64,000 nucleotides of DNA from Clytia hemisphaerica (lineage: Eukaryota; Cnidaria; Hydrozoa; Leptothecata; Clytiidae), in NCBI GenBank assembly GCA_902728285.1, contig CACVBU010001376.1, forward strand, positions 1-64,000, read 5' to 3'. Below, one piece after another: positions 35,455-47,007 of the stretch. Both the position numbers and the translations under genes were made by a program. The notes under the pieces are model-generated. The model was not told the DNA's origin. It saw only the letters and a program-made list of their open reading frames with translations, and ran no database searches. The first letter of the stretch is position 1; each line of letters begins with the position of its first letter.

Positions 35455-37043
35455 GCAATTCACCATGGGAAATAAGTTCTACTTAGGCTATTAGACAGGT
35501 TGTCACTGTTACTCACAAAGTATATTTAGAAAAATTTAAAGGGACATTACAGTACTTGCGAAATTTGTAAACAAACTGTATGCAGCGGATACAAAATCAA
35601 AACAAATGTCACATGTCGAAATAAAAAATCAAACCAAATATGGCTAATTTTGATTGTTCAATTGTTTTACAAGTTTGTTTTGTGATTTTAATTGTTCTCT
35701 TTAATGACACGTGGTTTGCGCAATGTTTACATTTTACTACTTTTATGTCCCTTTAAGCCACAACCAAAGAGAAATTTTACCATGTAACTTTTAATAGAAT
35801 AATATTTTTTGAATTTTTTTTCACATTGATAACTCTTTAACTCTCTAAGACTAAACATTTTCTAATATGAAAATGAAGATCATAGGATAACTCTCTTTTC
35901 TTTGTTTCGATCTTCATTTTCAATACTTTTTTTAGATTTTTTTTCTATTCGATCATAATATCCCAGTCCTGATTTTTTGATTTTCAACAAGCACAAAACC
36001 ACCATTTCATCCGAATTCCATAAAAGGTTACAGTCTTTTTTGTCTCCGCTACAGATTATATCAACTTTAATTTAAAAATTTGTTTTTTAGCTAGTGACCG
36101 ATTTTCCCCAACCAAAGGCTTTCCAGACAAAGGAAAAAATTTTATGTGGTGATCACATTTGTTTAAAACATAATTCCATTTATTCCGATTAAAATTTTCT
36201 CAAAAATTAATGATATAAATAAAAATGATTGTCAAAGACTCGTTAACCTACGTCCGATCTTTTACAGTATCTGTAAAACGCAGGTCACTGCTTGACAGGT
36301 TTAGTTTACAGGTTGCCAGCTTTGCGGGTCAACAAAATATAGACCAATACTAACAAAGTTTTGTTTAAATAAAAAACAAAAAGAAACAATTGGTTACTTT
36401 TAATGATAAAATCGTTCAAAACTGAATGCTTTTAGCGCTTGTTGTACATGCAATAGCAATAGTGAGGTTAAGTAAATCGGTAAAATCACGACGACGAACG
36501 AAAATTTAACAGGCTAGTGAGTTTCAACCAATCAAATTTCGTATTTTAACTAGCCTATTACATTTTTCGTCCGTCGTCGTGACTATCCCAGTATACTTAA
36601 CCTCACTAATATGTTATACTCATGTCATAATCGGTCGCTTCATTTTTTATGTTCTCGTGTTCTATGTATAGCAGCGTTCATATTACCTTCTAGTCTGTGT
36701 TATACGCGCAGTAGACTGCAAGAGATCGGTAGAAACACGTTCATGTATGAAAAAGTTTTGTTGATTTTTATTTGAGCTTTTGAAAATATTTTAATTTTGA
36801 ATTCAATTAATTGGAGCATACCTGTCATCGATAGTTTGTAACCACAGATAAACATAGACCTACGTGCATCCTGTAACCTGTAACCTGAGATTATAGATAT
36901 GATGTGACATGTGCTTCAGCATGTAGCCTGCAACCTGCGTTTTAGATTGATTGGGTCATTCATCATTTACATATTTCTTTTGCCTAAAATTTGTTTTGCT
37001 TTTCATTTTCAATTTTCTTCCTTGATCAACCAACAGTTTTGTT
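35455..37043. other. Downstream region of BHMT copy B
   Basis: At 36463-36611 is a hairpin-like palindrome with arms of about 60 bp (TAGTGAGGTTAAGTA outside, CACGACGACG inside). The 3' untranslated region of copy B should lie just below 37044, but I cannot pick a firm poly(A) site. Confidence 0.5.
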
Positions 37044-40000
37044 CTATCCAGTTTTCTCAATCAATTTCTTGTATCCCGATCCTGGCACCAGATTCATCCA
37101 GTAATCTTTAGAGCTCCTTTAAAAAAATATAAAAAATGCCAGTATCATCATGACATTATTATAGAGACTCTGAATAAACATCGAATGAAACGGTGGAGAG
37201 CGAAGTATTGTCTTTCATTTTGTCAGAAATCAAGCGACATTGTCAGTTGGGTAGATCTTTCCAATATTTTGAAAAGAGCTACGTTTGAGATATATTATAG
37301 GTGACTCTCATAGCTCCACTGTGGTATGGAAATCTTTCGGTGGCCTGGTGATTTTTTAGGTAGAAGTTTGAAAATTTGTCAAATATTCTATTTCTTTTTT
37401 ATAGGGATATCAGTACATCGGTATTGGCCTTTTTTTAAATCGGTAAATCGATATTAAAGGGAAAAATTTGATTGGCAATCGGTATTTGAACGAAAAAATT
37501 AAAATTGGGGTAATAAGTGATCAGTATATCGGTGTTATGAAGTCCTGTAGATAGCATGTTTTTGCATCTTTCTCGCAATTTAAAACGTCATAAGACATAT
37601 CATTAGCACTTTCAATTAAAATCACTTTATTACAGTGCTCTAAATGATTAACCCCAAATTGTATACATCTGTCCTCACATTTAATCACTATATCGCAAAT
37701 GATTTAGTTATTTTACCTTATTTTTCTGATGTGTTCATTCTCGTGATGGATCAAGGTGGAAGCGTCTAAGCAGCGGCTGTTAGGGGGCAACCTTCCTCCG
37801 CGTTCGTTACGAAGCTGAAAATTACCGAATGATATTTAAACTATATTTCGAATGCGTCCGATATTGAGTATTCTTAGAACTCTAAATAAAAATCTTTCTC
37901 CTGGACTAACCAAATTGTTTTTTTTCCATAATTCACGATCACAATTATTTATACACCCCTTCTCACAAACCCACTGGGAACCCTTCCCACTGAAAATGAT
38001 CAGACAAGCAAATTCACAGTGCAAAATATTGTGCTATTTTTCCCATCCCCACTGATCTTTTGGCTAGAAAACAATGGAATTCTAATCCCCGGCTATAAGA
38101 AACATAAGAATATCATCGAATTTTCGTCTGTTATTTTTACCCTCACTGGCTGATGAAATCCCACCGGGTCTGTGAGAAGGGGGTATATTTATGGAAATAG
38201 GAGGAATGTAATTTTTTGACAGCAAAAAACATTATTGCTTACCGAAAATAGATCTATAGTCCAAAATTTCATTTACGTAGTTTTGTTTGTAATGCTGGCT
38301 CGAAATGGTATAGTGTGATCTTTGTCAACCTGATTCGTAAGAAGTCATCAAGACCGTAAGATTGCATATACTGACTACAATAAATTATTCTCAACTTACC
38401 TCTTCAGCCAAAGCTCGAATATGGTAAGGCTCAAAACCACAGCAACCACCAATGTAACGTATTCCGTTATCGTAAGCTTTACGTGCGTATTTTTGTGCGT
38501 CCCAACGTGTTATTAAACGATTTTCGAGAGCTATGTATAATGAAATAATGAAGAGCTTGTTGAAACAAACAGAAAACGCAAAAAAATGAACGTTTTGCTA
38601 AACATTCAGGATAAATTATAATGAACTAACGTTCCAGTTGCCGTCCTAGACGTTTAGAAAACTTAATTTTGAAAGGCATGGAGTTGGATGGACTCAGTTG
38701 TTGTTGACGACAACATTGTTGTATTAACGCAAAATTCGTTAAGCAATAAATCAGAAATGTGTAATCGTAAAAAGACGTGGCACGAAAAGTACTCTTTCTG
38801 ACAAATATTTCTAAATTTTGAAAATCGAATGTGCTAAGATTTAGCTGATTTCAAGTGGAAACGTTGAAGACAGCTTAAGGGCTCTGAACATAGTAAATCT
38901 TTCTGATTTGCCATACAAAAAATATAGATTTCTGCTTGATTTAACAAATAAAACTATGGCATGTTATACATTTTCTGTTAGGCAAACTACTGAAAATTAA
39001 AAAATCGCAATGAAAACTTTGATGAAGAAGAAAATAAAGACTTTGCGAAGAAGAGTATTTCAACGTTTGAGGACCTTAGATTCGGCGAAAAAAAAATCAT
39101 TTTGAAAATATTTTTGTGTCAGATGGTGTATCTTTAACCAATCTAAAAATAGATTTTCGGATAATTCGGTGGCAACCTTCCGACTATGGTCAGAACCCTT
39201 AATAACAAATCAGTTGTAGAGCGTTCTTGCCCTTCTTGCTCAAGCTCGCTTGTAGCTAATAGATTATGGGTTTTGATCTTGATTCATAAAATGTTTTCAG
39301 TAAAAGCATAAAAATAGTGCCGGGAGCTAAATGTTGCCAGTGACCTTAAAAGCTCGATTAAGCGTTCTATTCAATTTAGAAAGTTGCGGCTAAGTAAGAT
39401 TTTCCTTTGTAAGTTTTTTCATATTTAGGCCGTGTTTTTTTTGTATAGTACAGTATATGGCCCCCAAAACGGAGACGGCCCCCAAAACGGAGGTTTTCAT
39501 TAAAATGAAGATTCTGACTTGTAGATTTATCAGAATTAAACGATTTTTGTTTATTTTGAAAGAATGATGGTTACACTTAAAAATGAGCATGTTTTTGCTG
39601 GTTTGAGACGGATTCAAAGTAACATATTTGCGTCTAAAGGAAATATTTTAACACCAAAATTGGATAAAAATTGCATATAACTCACTCTAGCTCCTTGGAT
39701 ATTAAAAATAAGTTATGAAAACCGGGTATAGGAAAGTTTCTACACCTAATGCTGTTCAGAAAATGCAAATACATCTGTGACTTTAGAGGCTGGGTAAAAG
39801 ATATAGCATCTTGAAGGTCAACCAGTATTTTGGAGCCCTAGAATCAGCATTGACAAAACCGAAAATTCTAAATATGAGAAAAAGCAAAAAATCTTGGAAT
39901 TCTATTCCTATCACATTGAGTTAATAGTTTATAACCAAAAATCAACATTATATATAAAAATTTTCGCTGAATCAGCAAAAACGGCAAATTCTGTAATTTT

Positions 40001-43000
40001 TTTTCAAAATATAGGAGGAAAATATCTTTAAAGCTTAATATTTTCAGTTTCAGTTAAGCTGTTTTTCTAAAATTTTCACAGCTTATTCCATACATGAATG
40101 GAAATATTTTCAAAAGAGATTTGTTTTCATAAACTTGATTAAGACGTTGTTAAATCAAAATTGTCATTTGGAAAATTTCTAAATTTTCAGTTTGGACTTT
40201 GCAATAATGAAAATCTTGAAATAAATTTTACATCCATCGGGTCGTAAATTTAAGGGAAAACACAAATATGTTCATAGATTTTCCCCCTATTACCACTGGG
40301 CTTGATAATTTAATTTTAACTACACCTACGTTTTGGGGGCCCCAAACCTGCATTTTGACAACCAGGGGTATACTGTAAAAATTTTATCAAATAAATCTAT
40401 GCCCAAAACCCTCTAAATCATATTTCAAAACTATGGTCAAAATTTTGTATTCATATCTTAAAGATATCTCGAGAAATCGCTAAAATTTCAAACCTCCGTT
40501 TTGGGGGCCATTAGAAAAAAGCTACCTATCTTTAAGCGACTGAAAAATATTGTTGAAATTGAAAATTTTGAAAAAGAACTTCCAGGAAATAAAGTAGAGA
40601 TGTTAAAGGTTTTCATGCAGCAAAAATTTTTGTAAAATCTCTTTTCCTCTAGATTTGAGAGAAATTTCAAATTTGATCGCCGTTTTGGGGGCCACATACT
40701 GTATGCTTTTCTACTTCAATTTATGCAATTTAAAAAGGACAAAATCATACACACCAAGTGGACACTCTGGTAACCCACCAAATCCGATCCTATCTGCGTC
40801 AGCTGTCCGGTAAGCGATTGGTTGGACCATGTAATGACATTTCATTCCAGCCTTTTCCACAGCTTCTCTCATTCGAACCGTTGTATCAATGCAAGTGTCG
40901 GGATCAAAACGGCAGTTCACTCCGATAATGTCACAACCTAGTGAGCCAATCTTTAATTTAACCTACTGCTATATCAATTTTAATCTTTGAACCAACAAGT
41001 TTTTCTGGCTTGGTAAAAGTAGAATCTGTTTATTTTAGATTTTGGCGTCTTTTTGAATGAAATATCTTCGGCTACATAATTTGTTCAGTCATAGATAGAT
41101 TATCTTAGCAAAGTCAGTAGTTCTAATTTCTTAAAAACATTTTTTGTATGAAGTTAGTCAGAGGTACTGGTACCACATTTTCATAAGCTTTAATCGACTT
41201 GAAAATAAAGTAACCGTACCTGCTTTAGCCAGCCTGACAGCAACTTCTTCAACAGAAACATCCTTAAAATCCCCAAGTGGTCCAATACACATTGAGATTG
41301 AGATTGGAATGTTTGTCTTTTTCATAATTTCACACGCCCATTCTGCCTCTTCAACACAACCAACGTACTGAAAAAAAATTGACCAGATCAGGAAAACTTG
41401 AGTGAGCAGATATTTAAATTTAAATTCTAAGGTTATCATATCATTCAGCGTTGACACCCAAGAGTTGCAAATATATGTTAGGAGCACTGAATTCACATAG
41501 ATTCAATTGAAAAACGATTCACCTCAAAAAAGATAATGCTAGAAGATATTGCTTGGATTTATGGATTATAAAATATTACGAAACGTTTAGTTACTAACCT
41601 CAGCCATCAGTAAATCTCCGTCCCAATTTTTAAAGATGTCAATTTGTTGTTGAAATTCCTTCTGCACTTTTTCTTTACTTTCACCTGCAGCGTACGAGCG
41701 CGTCGTGCTGACGGGGAGACCGATTAATTTGTTGTGCTTCTTGGCTACTTCAGTCACCAATCGGCAGCCAGCATCATTTACTTCCTTTGCCTGTAATATG
41801 AATGGAATCAAAAGTATTGTTGTTATGTAATTCTTAGAGGGAGTGAATATAATATGGTTTTTTTAAATTGTTTGCTAAACAAATTTTTTGTAATATTTTT
41901 CTAAATTGATGTATCAAAAGTTATGACTCTTTTTGTACGAATAATTGGGATAAAAAAATTGTCAAAAAGCCATTATCTTCAAAATATTATAATATAATAT
42001 AATACGAAGAAGCTTTCCATATCGTTTGTGGTTGTAAGATTTCGTGGGAATTTTCCTTTTTTTTCAAATATTATGACTTTGATTGTAGTCGGAATTTTTT
42101 TCAAAATGTTTTTTTTTCTTTCGCTGAAAATAAGGTCCTCAATATTGAATATATATATATTATATACAATGTATAGCAATGTGCCCTCCCGGTTATTACC
42201 ATAATGGCTTTATGGCAACTCCTGAACTTGGGCACAGGATGTACGGTATATTATATATATATACTCTTCTTCGCAAAAGTCTTCATTTTCTTTTCCATCA
42301 ATTTTTCATCGTAATTTTTACCTTTTTAGATTCAGGAATAGTTGGCCTAACAGAAAATATATAACAAGTCATGATTTTTTCTGCGTATATCAGTCAGAAA
42401 AACACTTTTTATACACGAAAAATATGAAAAATTCACTATGGCCAGGGCCCTTAAAAGCTAAGCTTACACGGTACCTTTTCTGCTCTGCCTTTTCTAATTT
42501 AGTATATGTACACAAGACCCGACATATACGGCTAATTTCCGTATGACGTACTGGGAAACGATAAACATGGTAAACACCCGGATACGGAGTAATTCTAATT
42601 GTTCTAATAGGGAAAAAAGGGGGTATATTGACAGAAAGTTGACGCAATGAAAATCTTTGCCTGAAAAAGATTAAAGGAAGTCCATTGGTTTTAGACAGCC
42701 AACCTTTTTGCCAATTTTAATTCATAATTAGAAAAGGTATGGTCTGAACCAGATCCTCAAGCAGAGCCTGTATTGCAAGTTTAAACTTACGCAAAGTAAA
42801 GGTCTTCCATCTTTTCTTCGTGCAAAATTCAAATTATCGTCTGTTCCGTTAAAAACATAAGCTTGGAGAATGTCGGCTCCACAAAGAGCGTAATCGGTGT
42901 GACATTGAGAAACTGAAATTAAAAACAGTTGGAGATACTAAAGGAAGGGAATACAGGCCCGGCAGAACAATCGTAAAAGTGGGGAGACCGAAGGCTCAAA

Positions 43001-44363
43001 ATGAGATGAAATTCTAATTTGCTCAAAAGTGGGGAGGCTAAAGTCTCCCAAGTCTCCCGCTTCCGCCGGGCCTGAAATATCACCAACAAAAATTTTTTTG
43101 ATAGATGAGGTTAAAACTGACCTAACAAATGCAATCAGGCATTAAGCTATAGCATAAAAAAAGTGGCTTTCTTCTGCTATGGCTAAGCTAAAAGTTGAAA
43201 GGCAAAGTTACTCAAGTATAAGTATCTACCCTGAGTATCAGAGGTTAAGTTTTCAAAGAAAATAGTAACCTCTGAAGACAAATAATAGAAATTTTATCGC
43301 GCATGTGTCAATCTAATCACTGTAGAAAAAATCAAAGATGAAGAGCAAGTATTACCATATTAATTTCTAGCAGACTGTATCAGTATGCAGTTTACTATTC
43401 ACAAATTCCCCAGAAACCTCCAAGTGTAGTTGAAATGAGTTTATTTCGAAAGAAATCTTTTACATGATCCCCAAATGTATAACAGTAATTACTAAACTTT
43501 TAATTATGGAAATGTCACTTCAATTGAATCGAAATAATAGACAGACTTTATGTTATGATTCTCTATCACTGACTCTTTTTACAAAGCATTGATGACTTTT
43601 TGTAAGTTGTGTTTTCAACGACGGGAATAAAAATATCGACTATGACGCTCATCCAAGATCTTGGATGGTCGTCATGGTTACTTTTGTCTTCGCTGATTGC
43701 GCGATGAATAGAATCTCGATTCGTCGGCACAGCGTAAATATATGATTTTGAGCTGTGCTTTTCACGGTAATAAGTATCCTGAGGCACTACTATAACCATG
43801 ACCATTGGCTTTCTATGTTAGCTTCGCTAACGATTCTCAGATCTCGGTATTTTATTATGGGTTGAGTATCTTTTACTGTATATAAAAAAAGTAAACCAAA
43901 GCTCCAAGATAGCGGATCTGCTCGAAAATAAACTTAATTTGAGGAACAAAAATTCGAAATTCCAATTGAATACACGTCTTCTTTCATAAGAGCAAATTAT
44001 ACAAGAACATAAAGCTTCAATGGCAAAAATATTAAGAACAAATCTTATCAAATTTCGTGATCACCTCGTTAAGCTACTTACCTGCTTCAGGGTATTCGAT
44101 AACGCATTCAGGCGTCCATTCTCCGGGTGTCATATAACCCCGCCTTTCAAGGGCGTACGTGTAACCTCCATCTCCGATTATACATTCACCTGCATCCAAC
44201 ATGTCAAGAATTTTGCGATTCTGAATATTATCAAAATAAATATGTATAAGAGCCTGTTTGGGCTAAAACTAAGAAGGCATTGCAGCAAATATAAGCATAG
44301 AGGCATGGAAATAGTAGATCTTTTTTGTCAAATAACATAAAATTTACTTACATTTTTAGTCAT
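37044..44363 (-). CDS. BHMT: Betaine-homocysteine S-methyltransferase, copy B
   Basis: Tandem paralogue of copy A, same strand, same activity expected. Exons (transcript order): 44363-44352, 44220-44082, 42912-42791, 41790-41599, 41367-41220, 40937-40755, 38530-38400, 37814-37717, 37116-37044. The nine lengths (12, 139, 122, 192, 148, 183, 131, 98, 73) are identical to copy A, again giving 365 aa. Zinc cysteines 213, 295 and 296 are kept, as is the GDGG motif. By eye about 20 residues differ from copy A, clustered in exon 6 (for example IGFGGLPE against IGFIGLPE) and the last exon ([15 protein letters not shown] against [15 protein letters not shown]). Introns differ more: intron 2 carries a TACC-family MITE and intron 6 holds the second 1.25-kb TA element. 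Each exon remains open with GT..AG sites, so both copies look functional. Confidence 0.95.
37951..38193. repeat. CCCCTTCTCACA-family repeat in BHMT copy B intron 7
   Basis: Left end ACACCCCTTCTCACAAACCC, inverted at the right end as GGGTCTGTGAGAAGGGGGTAT. Internal words CCCACTGGGAACCC and CCCCACTGATC. Same family as 2619-2880, 14740-15055 and 31268-32172. Confidence 0.65.
38879..39198. mobile_element. TTAA-flanked element, GGGCTCTGACCATAGT family, copy 2 (320 bp)
   Basis: TTAA at 38875-38878 and 39199-39202; ends GGGCTCTGAACATAGT and the inverse of GGGTTCTGACCATAGT. An internally deleted relative of the element at 19653-20362, carrying the region related to its acidic frame in the opposite orientation. 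In BHMT copy B intron 6. Confidence 0.72.
39451..40701. mobile_element. TA-flanked nonautonomous element, copy 2 (GGGGGCC family, 1251 bp)
   Basis: Nearly identical along its length to 998-2274, same orientation, with TA at 39449-39450 and 40702-40703. It lies in intron 6 of BHMT copy B; its right end is about 50 bases from exon 6. Differences from copy 1 are small indels, mostly in A/T runs, so both came from a recent common source. Confidence 0.87.
43227..43769 (-). mobile_element. MITE with 9-bp target duplication, copy 4 (TACC family)
   Basis: 543 bp in the opposite orientation to the other copies, flanked by the perfect 9-bp repeat ATAAGTATC (43218-43226 and 43770-43778). In intron 2 of BHMT copy B and absent from intron 2 of copy A, so it arrived after the gene duplication or was lost from A. 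Confidence 0.92.
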
Positions 44364-44707
44364 TTTATAGCAGGTTAGATAAAAATTACTTCCAGTTAAG
44401 TTTGCTGTTAAAAATCAGATACGCGTCGAGGGCAGAGTTGTATTTCTATAATAAAGCTACTGAAATTGAGCAATTTACTATGTTCTAAATAAATATTTCA
44501 TAATTAAGATAATTAAAAAAGGTGTTAAGCAGCTGATTTTAAATGACCCAAGAGATCGAAACAACATCATATCCTAAAACTATTAATGATGTTCAATAAG
44601 TTGATGGTAAATCCATAAGTTGATGGCTCTGGCCATGACAAATCTGCAACATTATCAAGAATGTCAATTTCTCCCTTATCTAGTCACCAAAAACATGACT
44701 AGCTGTA

Positions 44708-44857
44708 GGCGTAGCGAGATACCCTGCAAAATTTATGAGGGAATGCAGACGCGTTTATGACATATTCATTATCTTTTGATAAAACAAAAAAATAAATAAT
44801 TACAGTATCGTAAACACCGCTCTCACCCATAAATTTTGCAGGGTATCTCGCTACGCC
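44708..44857. mobile_element. 150-bp TA-flanked fold-back MITE
   Basis: Inverted arms GGCGTAGCGAGATACCCTGC of about 33 bp, with TA at 44706-44707 and 44858-44859. Confidence 0.75.
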
Positions 44858-44937
44858 TATCAGGCTGATATCCAGGCTGTTTCTGGTTTACCGCCCGGTC
44901 TTCTTAAAACAATTTCCATTCTAATATCAGAAGGTAT

Positions 44938-45145
44938 AAATATATAAGAAAGCCGGCTGGAATGATAAACATCTGATGGATTTTTGTTGTTTGATCAAGA
45001 AATCCGTAATGTAACATCTTTAATGGTAAATTTTATTGTTTTTTTTTAATACTTACTACTTCTCAGTGCGTTTGAGACATTAAAGATATGCCCTTGATAG
45101 TGCACTTGCATTATAAAATCATTGTAAAGGAATGATCAACAATAA
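44938..45145 (-). repeat. Partial copy of the GAAAGCCGCGGCTGG MITE
   Basis: Matches the right part of the element at 31383-32097 in inverse orientation (TATAAGAAAGCCGGCTGGAA, then AACATCTTTAATGGTAAATT). The end motif has lost two bases of CCGCGG. The other end is missing. Confidence 0.7.
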
Positions 45146-45334
45146 GAAATTTTGGGTATTGTTAGCCGGTTACTTTTTCAAGCGGGCTACATGGCTTTTT
45201 TGCGCAATGCAATTGGTTCTTTTTGCATGACGACAGGCCAGAGTTGCCCGTCGTTAGGAAAATTCATTGTGACGTCAGTTTTTCAAAGGAAAATGAACAA
45301 TGCATTGGAGTTTTTCAGGATTTTTATTGTTTTC

Positions 45335-45478
45335 GGCTTTACATGAAAACTCAGATTTGACCCCCGAGAATTCCCCACAATGCTTTGTGCGGAAGAAATT
45401 TCACCGTGAACTTTTTTCTGCGCAAAGCATTGTTGGCAATTCTCGGGGGTCAAATCTGAGATTTCATGTAAAGCCGAT
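45335..45478. repeat. Near-perfect 144-bp hairpin (59-bp arms)
   Basis: Left arm CGGCTTTACATG...TTTGACCCCCGAGAATT and right arm AATTCTCGGGGGTCAAATC...CATGTAAAGCCG are inverse copies with a loop of about 22 bases. No coding frame; probably a fold-back MITE. Confidence 0.75.
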
Positions 45479-45898
45479 ATCGTCTATTCTCAAAATATGG
45501 GAACGCTGGAGTCCGAAAATAGTCATGTTCCGAAAATAATTCTCTCTGATTTCCCTTTAACAATCTACCCTATGAAATCTCCTAGAAATACGTTTCACCC
45601 ATAGAGAAGCATCATTCAAAGGCCTCTGCTTTGATGTGAGTTTCACAGTGTATGATTATATGAAGCAATTGTAATTCCCAATTAAATTTATCAGACAGAA
45701 AAAGTATTCGTAACAACTAGTTCGAAGTTTGGTATCAAAAATCTTGATCATAAAGTTTTGTTCGACAAACCCCTACAAAAAAGACAAAATTTGCATAAAC
45801 CTCTCAGGAAAAGGAAAACAGTTTGATACCTCAGAGAAAAGGTACTTAAAACCTTAGGTAGTCGTCGCTAAAACTAGAGGTGGTTGTATTTTGTTCAC

Positions 45899-46079
45899 AT
45901 ACACGTTTTTTTTATGAGAACAAACTATATAAGAACATAAGTCTTTGCTGGCTAAAATGTTAAGAACAACTTAAGAACATTTTAAGGCTTTGTGGACTCA
46001 AAAACACCCTATTTCTTAGGAAAATGGTCAATATGCGAAGGCTTCAAAGATTTTGCATGTTCTTATAAAAAAACGTGTG
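45899..46079. mobile_element. Short MITE with ACACGTTTTTTTATAAGAACA-like ends
   Basis: Left TACACGTTTTTTTTATGAGAAC and right TTCTTATAAAAAAACGTGTG are inverse. Words TTAAGAACATTTTAAGGCTT recur in the family members at 21429-21665 and 47145-47366. Confidence 0.6.
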
Positions 46080-47007
46080 TCTTCGAATAAACAAAAGTTT
46101 GGACAATCCAAATTGAAATTTCAGTAATATATTTACTCTCTTTTTAAAATAAAATTCACAAGACGTGGCTATACTAGTCTAAGCAAGATAATAATCTGCA
46201 TAAAATAAATCATTCTTTTTTCAATAAAACTAAATAAAAACAATTTACAATCTAATAATATTTTATCATACTCTTAACAATACAATTTCGAATATTTCAA
46301 ATTACGATAAGTAGTTATTTCAATTAAAAATGCAAATTGGATATATTTTTTTTCTGCCAAATAACTTAAATCTAAACTTAAGTCCGTCTTGAAGGTATGT
46401 GGGTGTGAGGTTGGTACTTGCACATCTAGATAGCATTTTTTTGATAACGAAATAAAATTTGTCTTTTCATTCAAGATAAGATAAAATCCAAGACACCAGA
46501 TATGCTTAGTTTTGATTGGCGTGGTAATAATAAATATAATTTTAAAATTCCTTCAATGAAAAAAAATGAACAAGCTAGTTGTATAAAAAATAAAAATATT
46601 GTATGCTTTAAAAAATAAAAACAACAAGATAAAAACAACAAAATCAAAACAAACACACGAGTAAAAAAAATAAGATACAACCGAAGCGGTGCAAAAATAA
46701 AAATCTTTTTTTACTAAAAAAAATATCGTAAGAAAATAAAATCATAGACTAAAAAACCACAACTTAAAATTGTTTTATTGGGACTTGGGAATTAACGAAA
46801 GCACCATTTCAAAAGTAAAATAAAATAACATAAAAAAGACCAGACCCAAAACAAACAAACAAACAAACAAACAACTAGCTAAAATAAACAAAAGAGCATC
46901 TATAGGTAAACAATGAAAATTTCTTTTCAATAATAAATAGATAAGCATCGTTAAATTTCTATCATAATGAACACACCAAACAAGAGAACAACTTCAATTT
47001 ATCTCCG

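Larger units (their letters stand above)
44364..47007. other. Intergenic region between BHMT copy B and the ankyrin gene
   Basis: The two genes are on the same strand, so this holds the BHMT-B promoter and the 3' end of the ankyrin gene. Repeats inside are listed separately. On the minus strand an AATAAA word at about 46775 lies 230 bases after the ankyrin stop codon and is a plausible poly(A) signal. At 46855-46873 there is a short (AAAC)n run. Confidence 0.5.
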
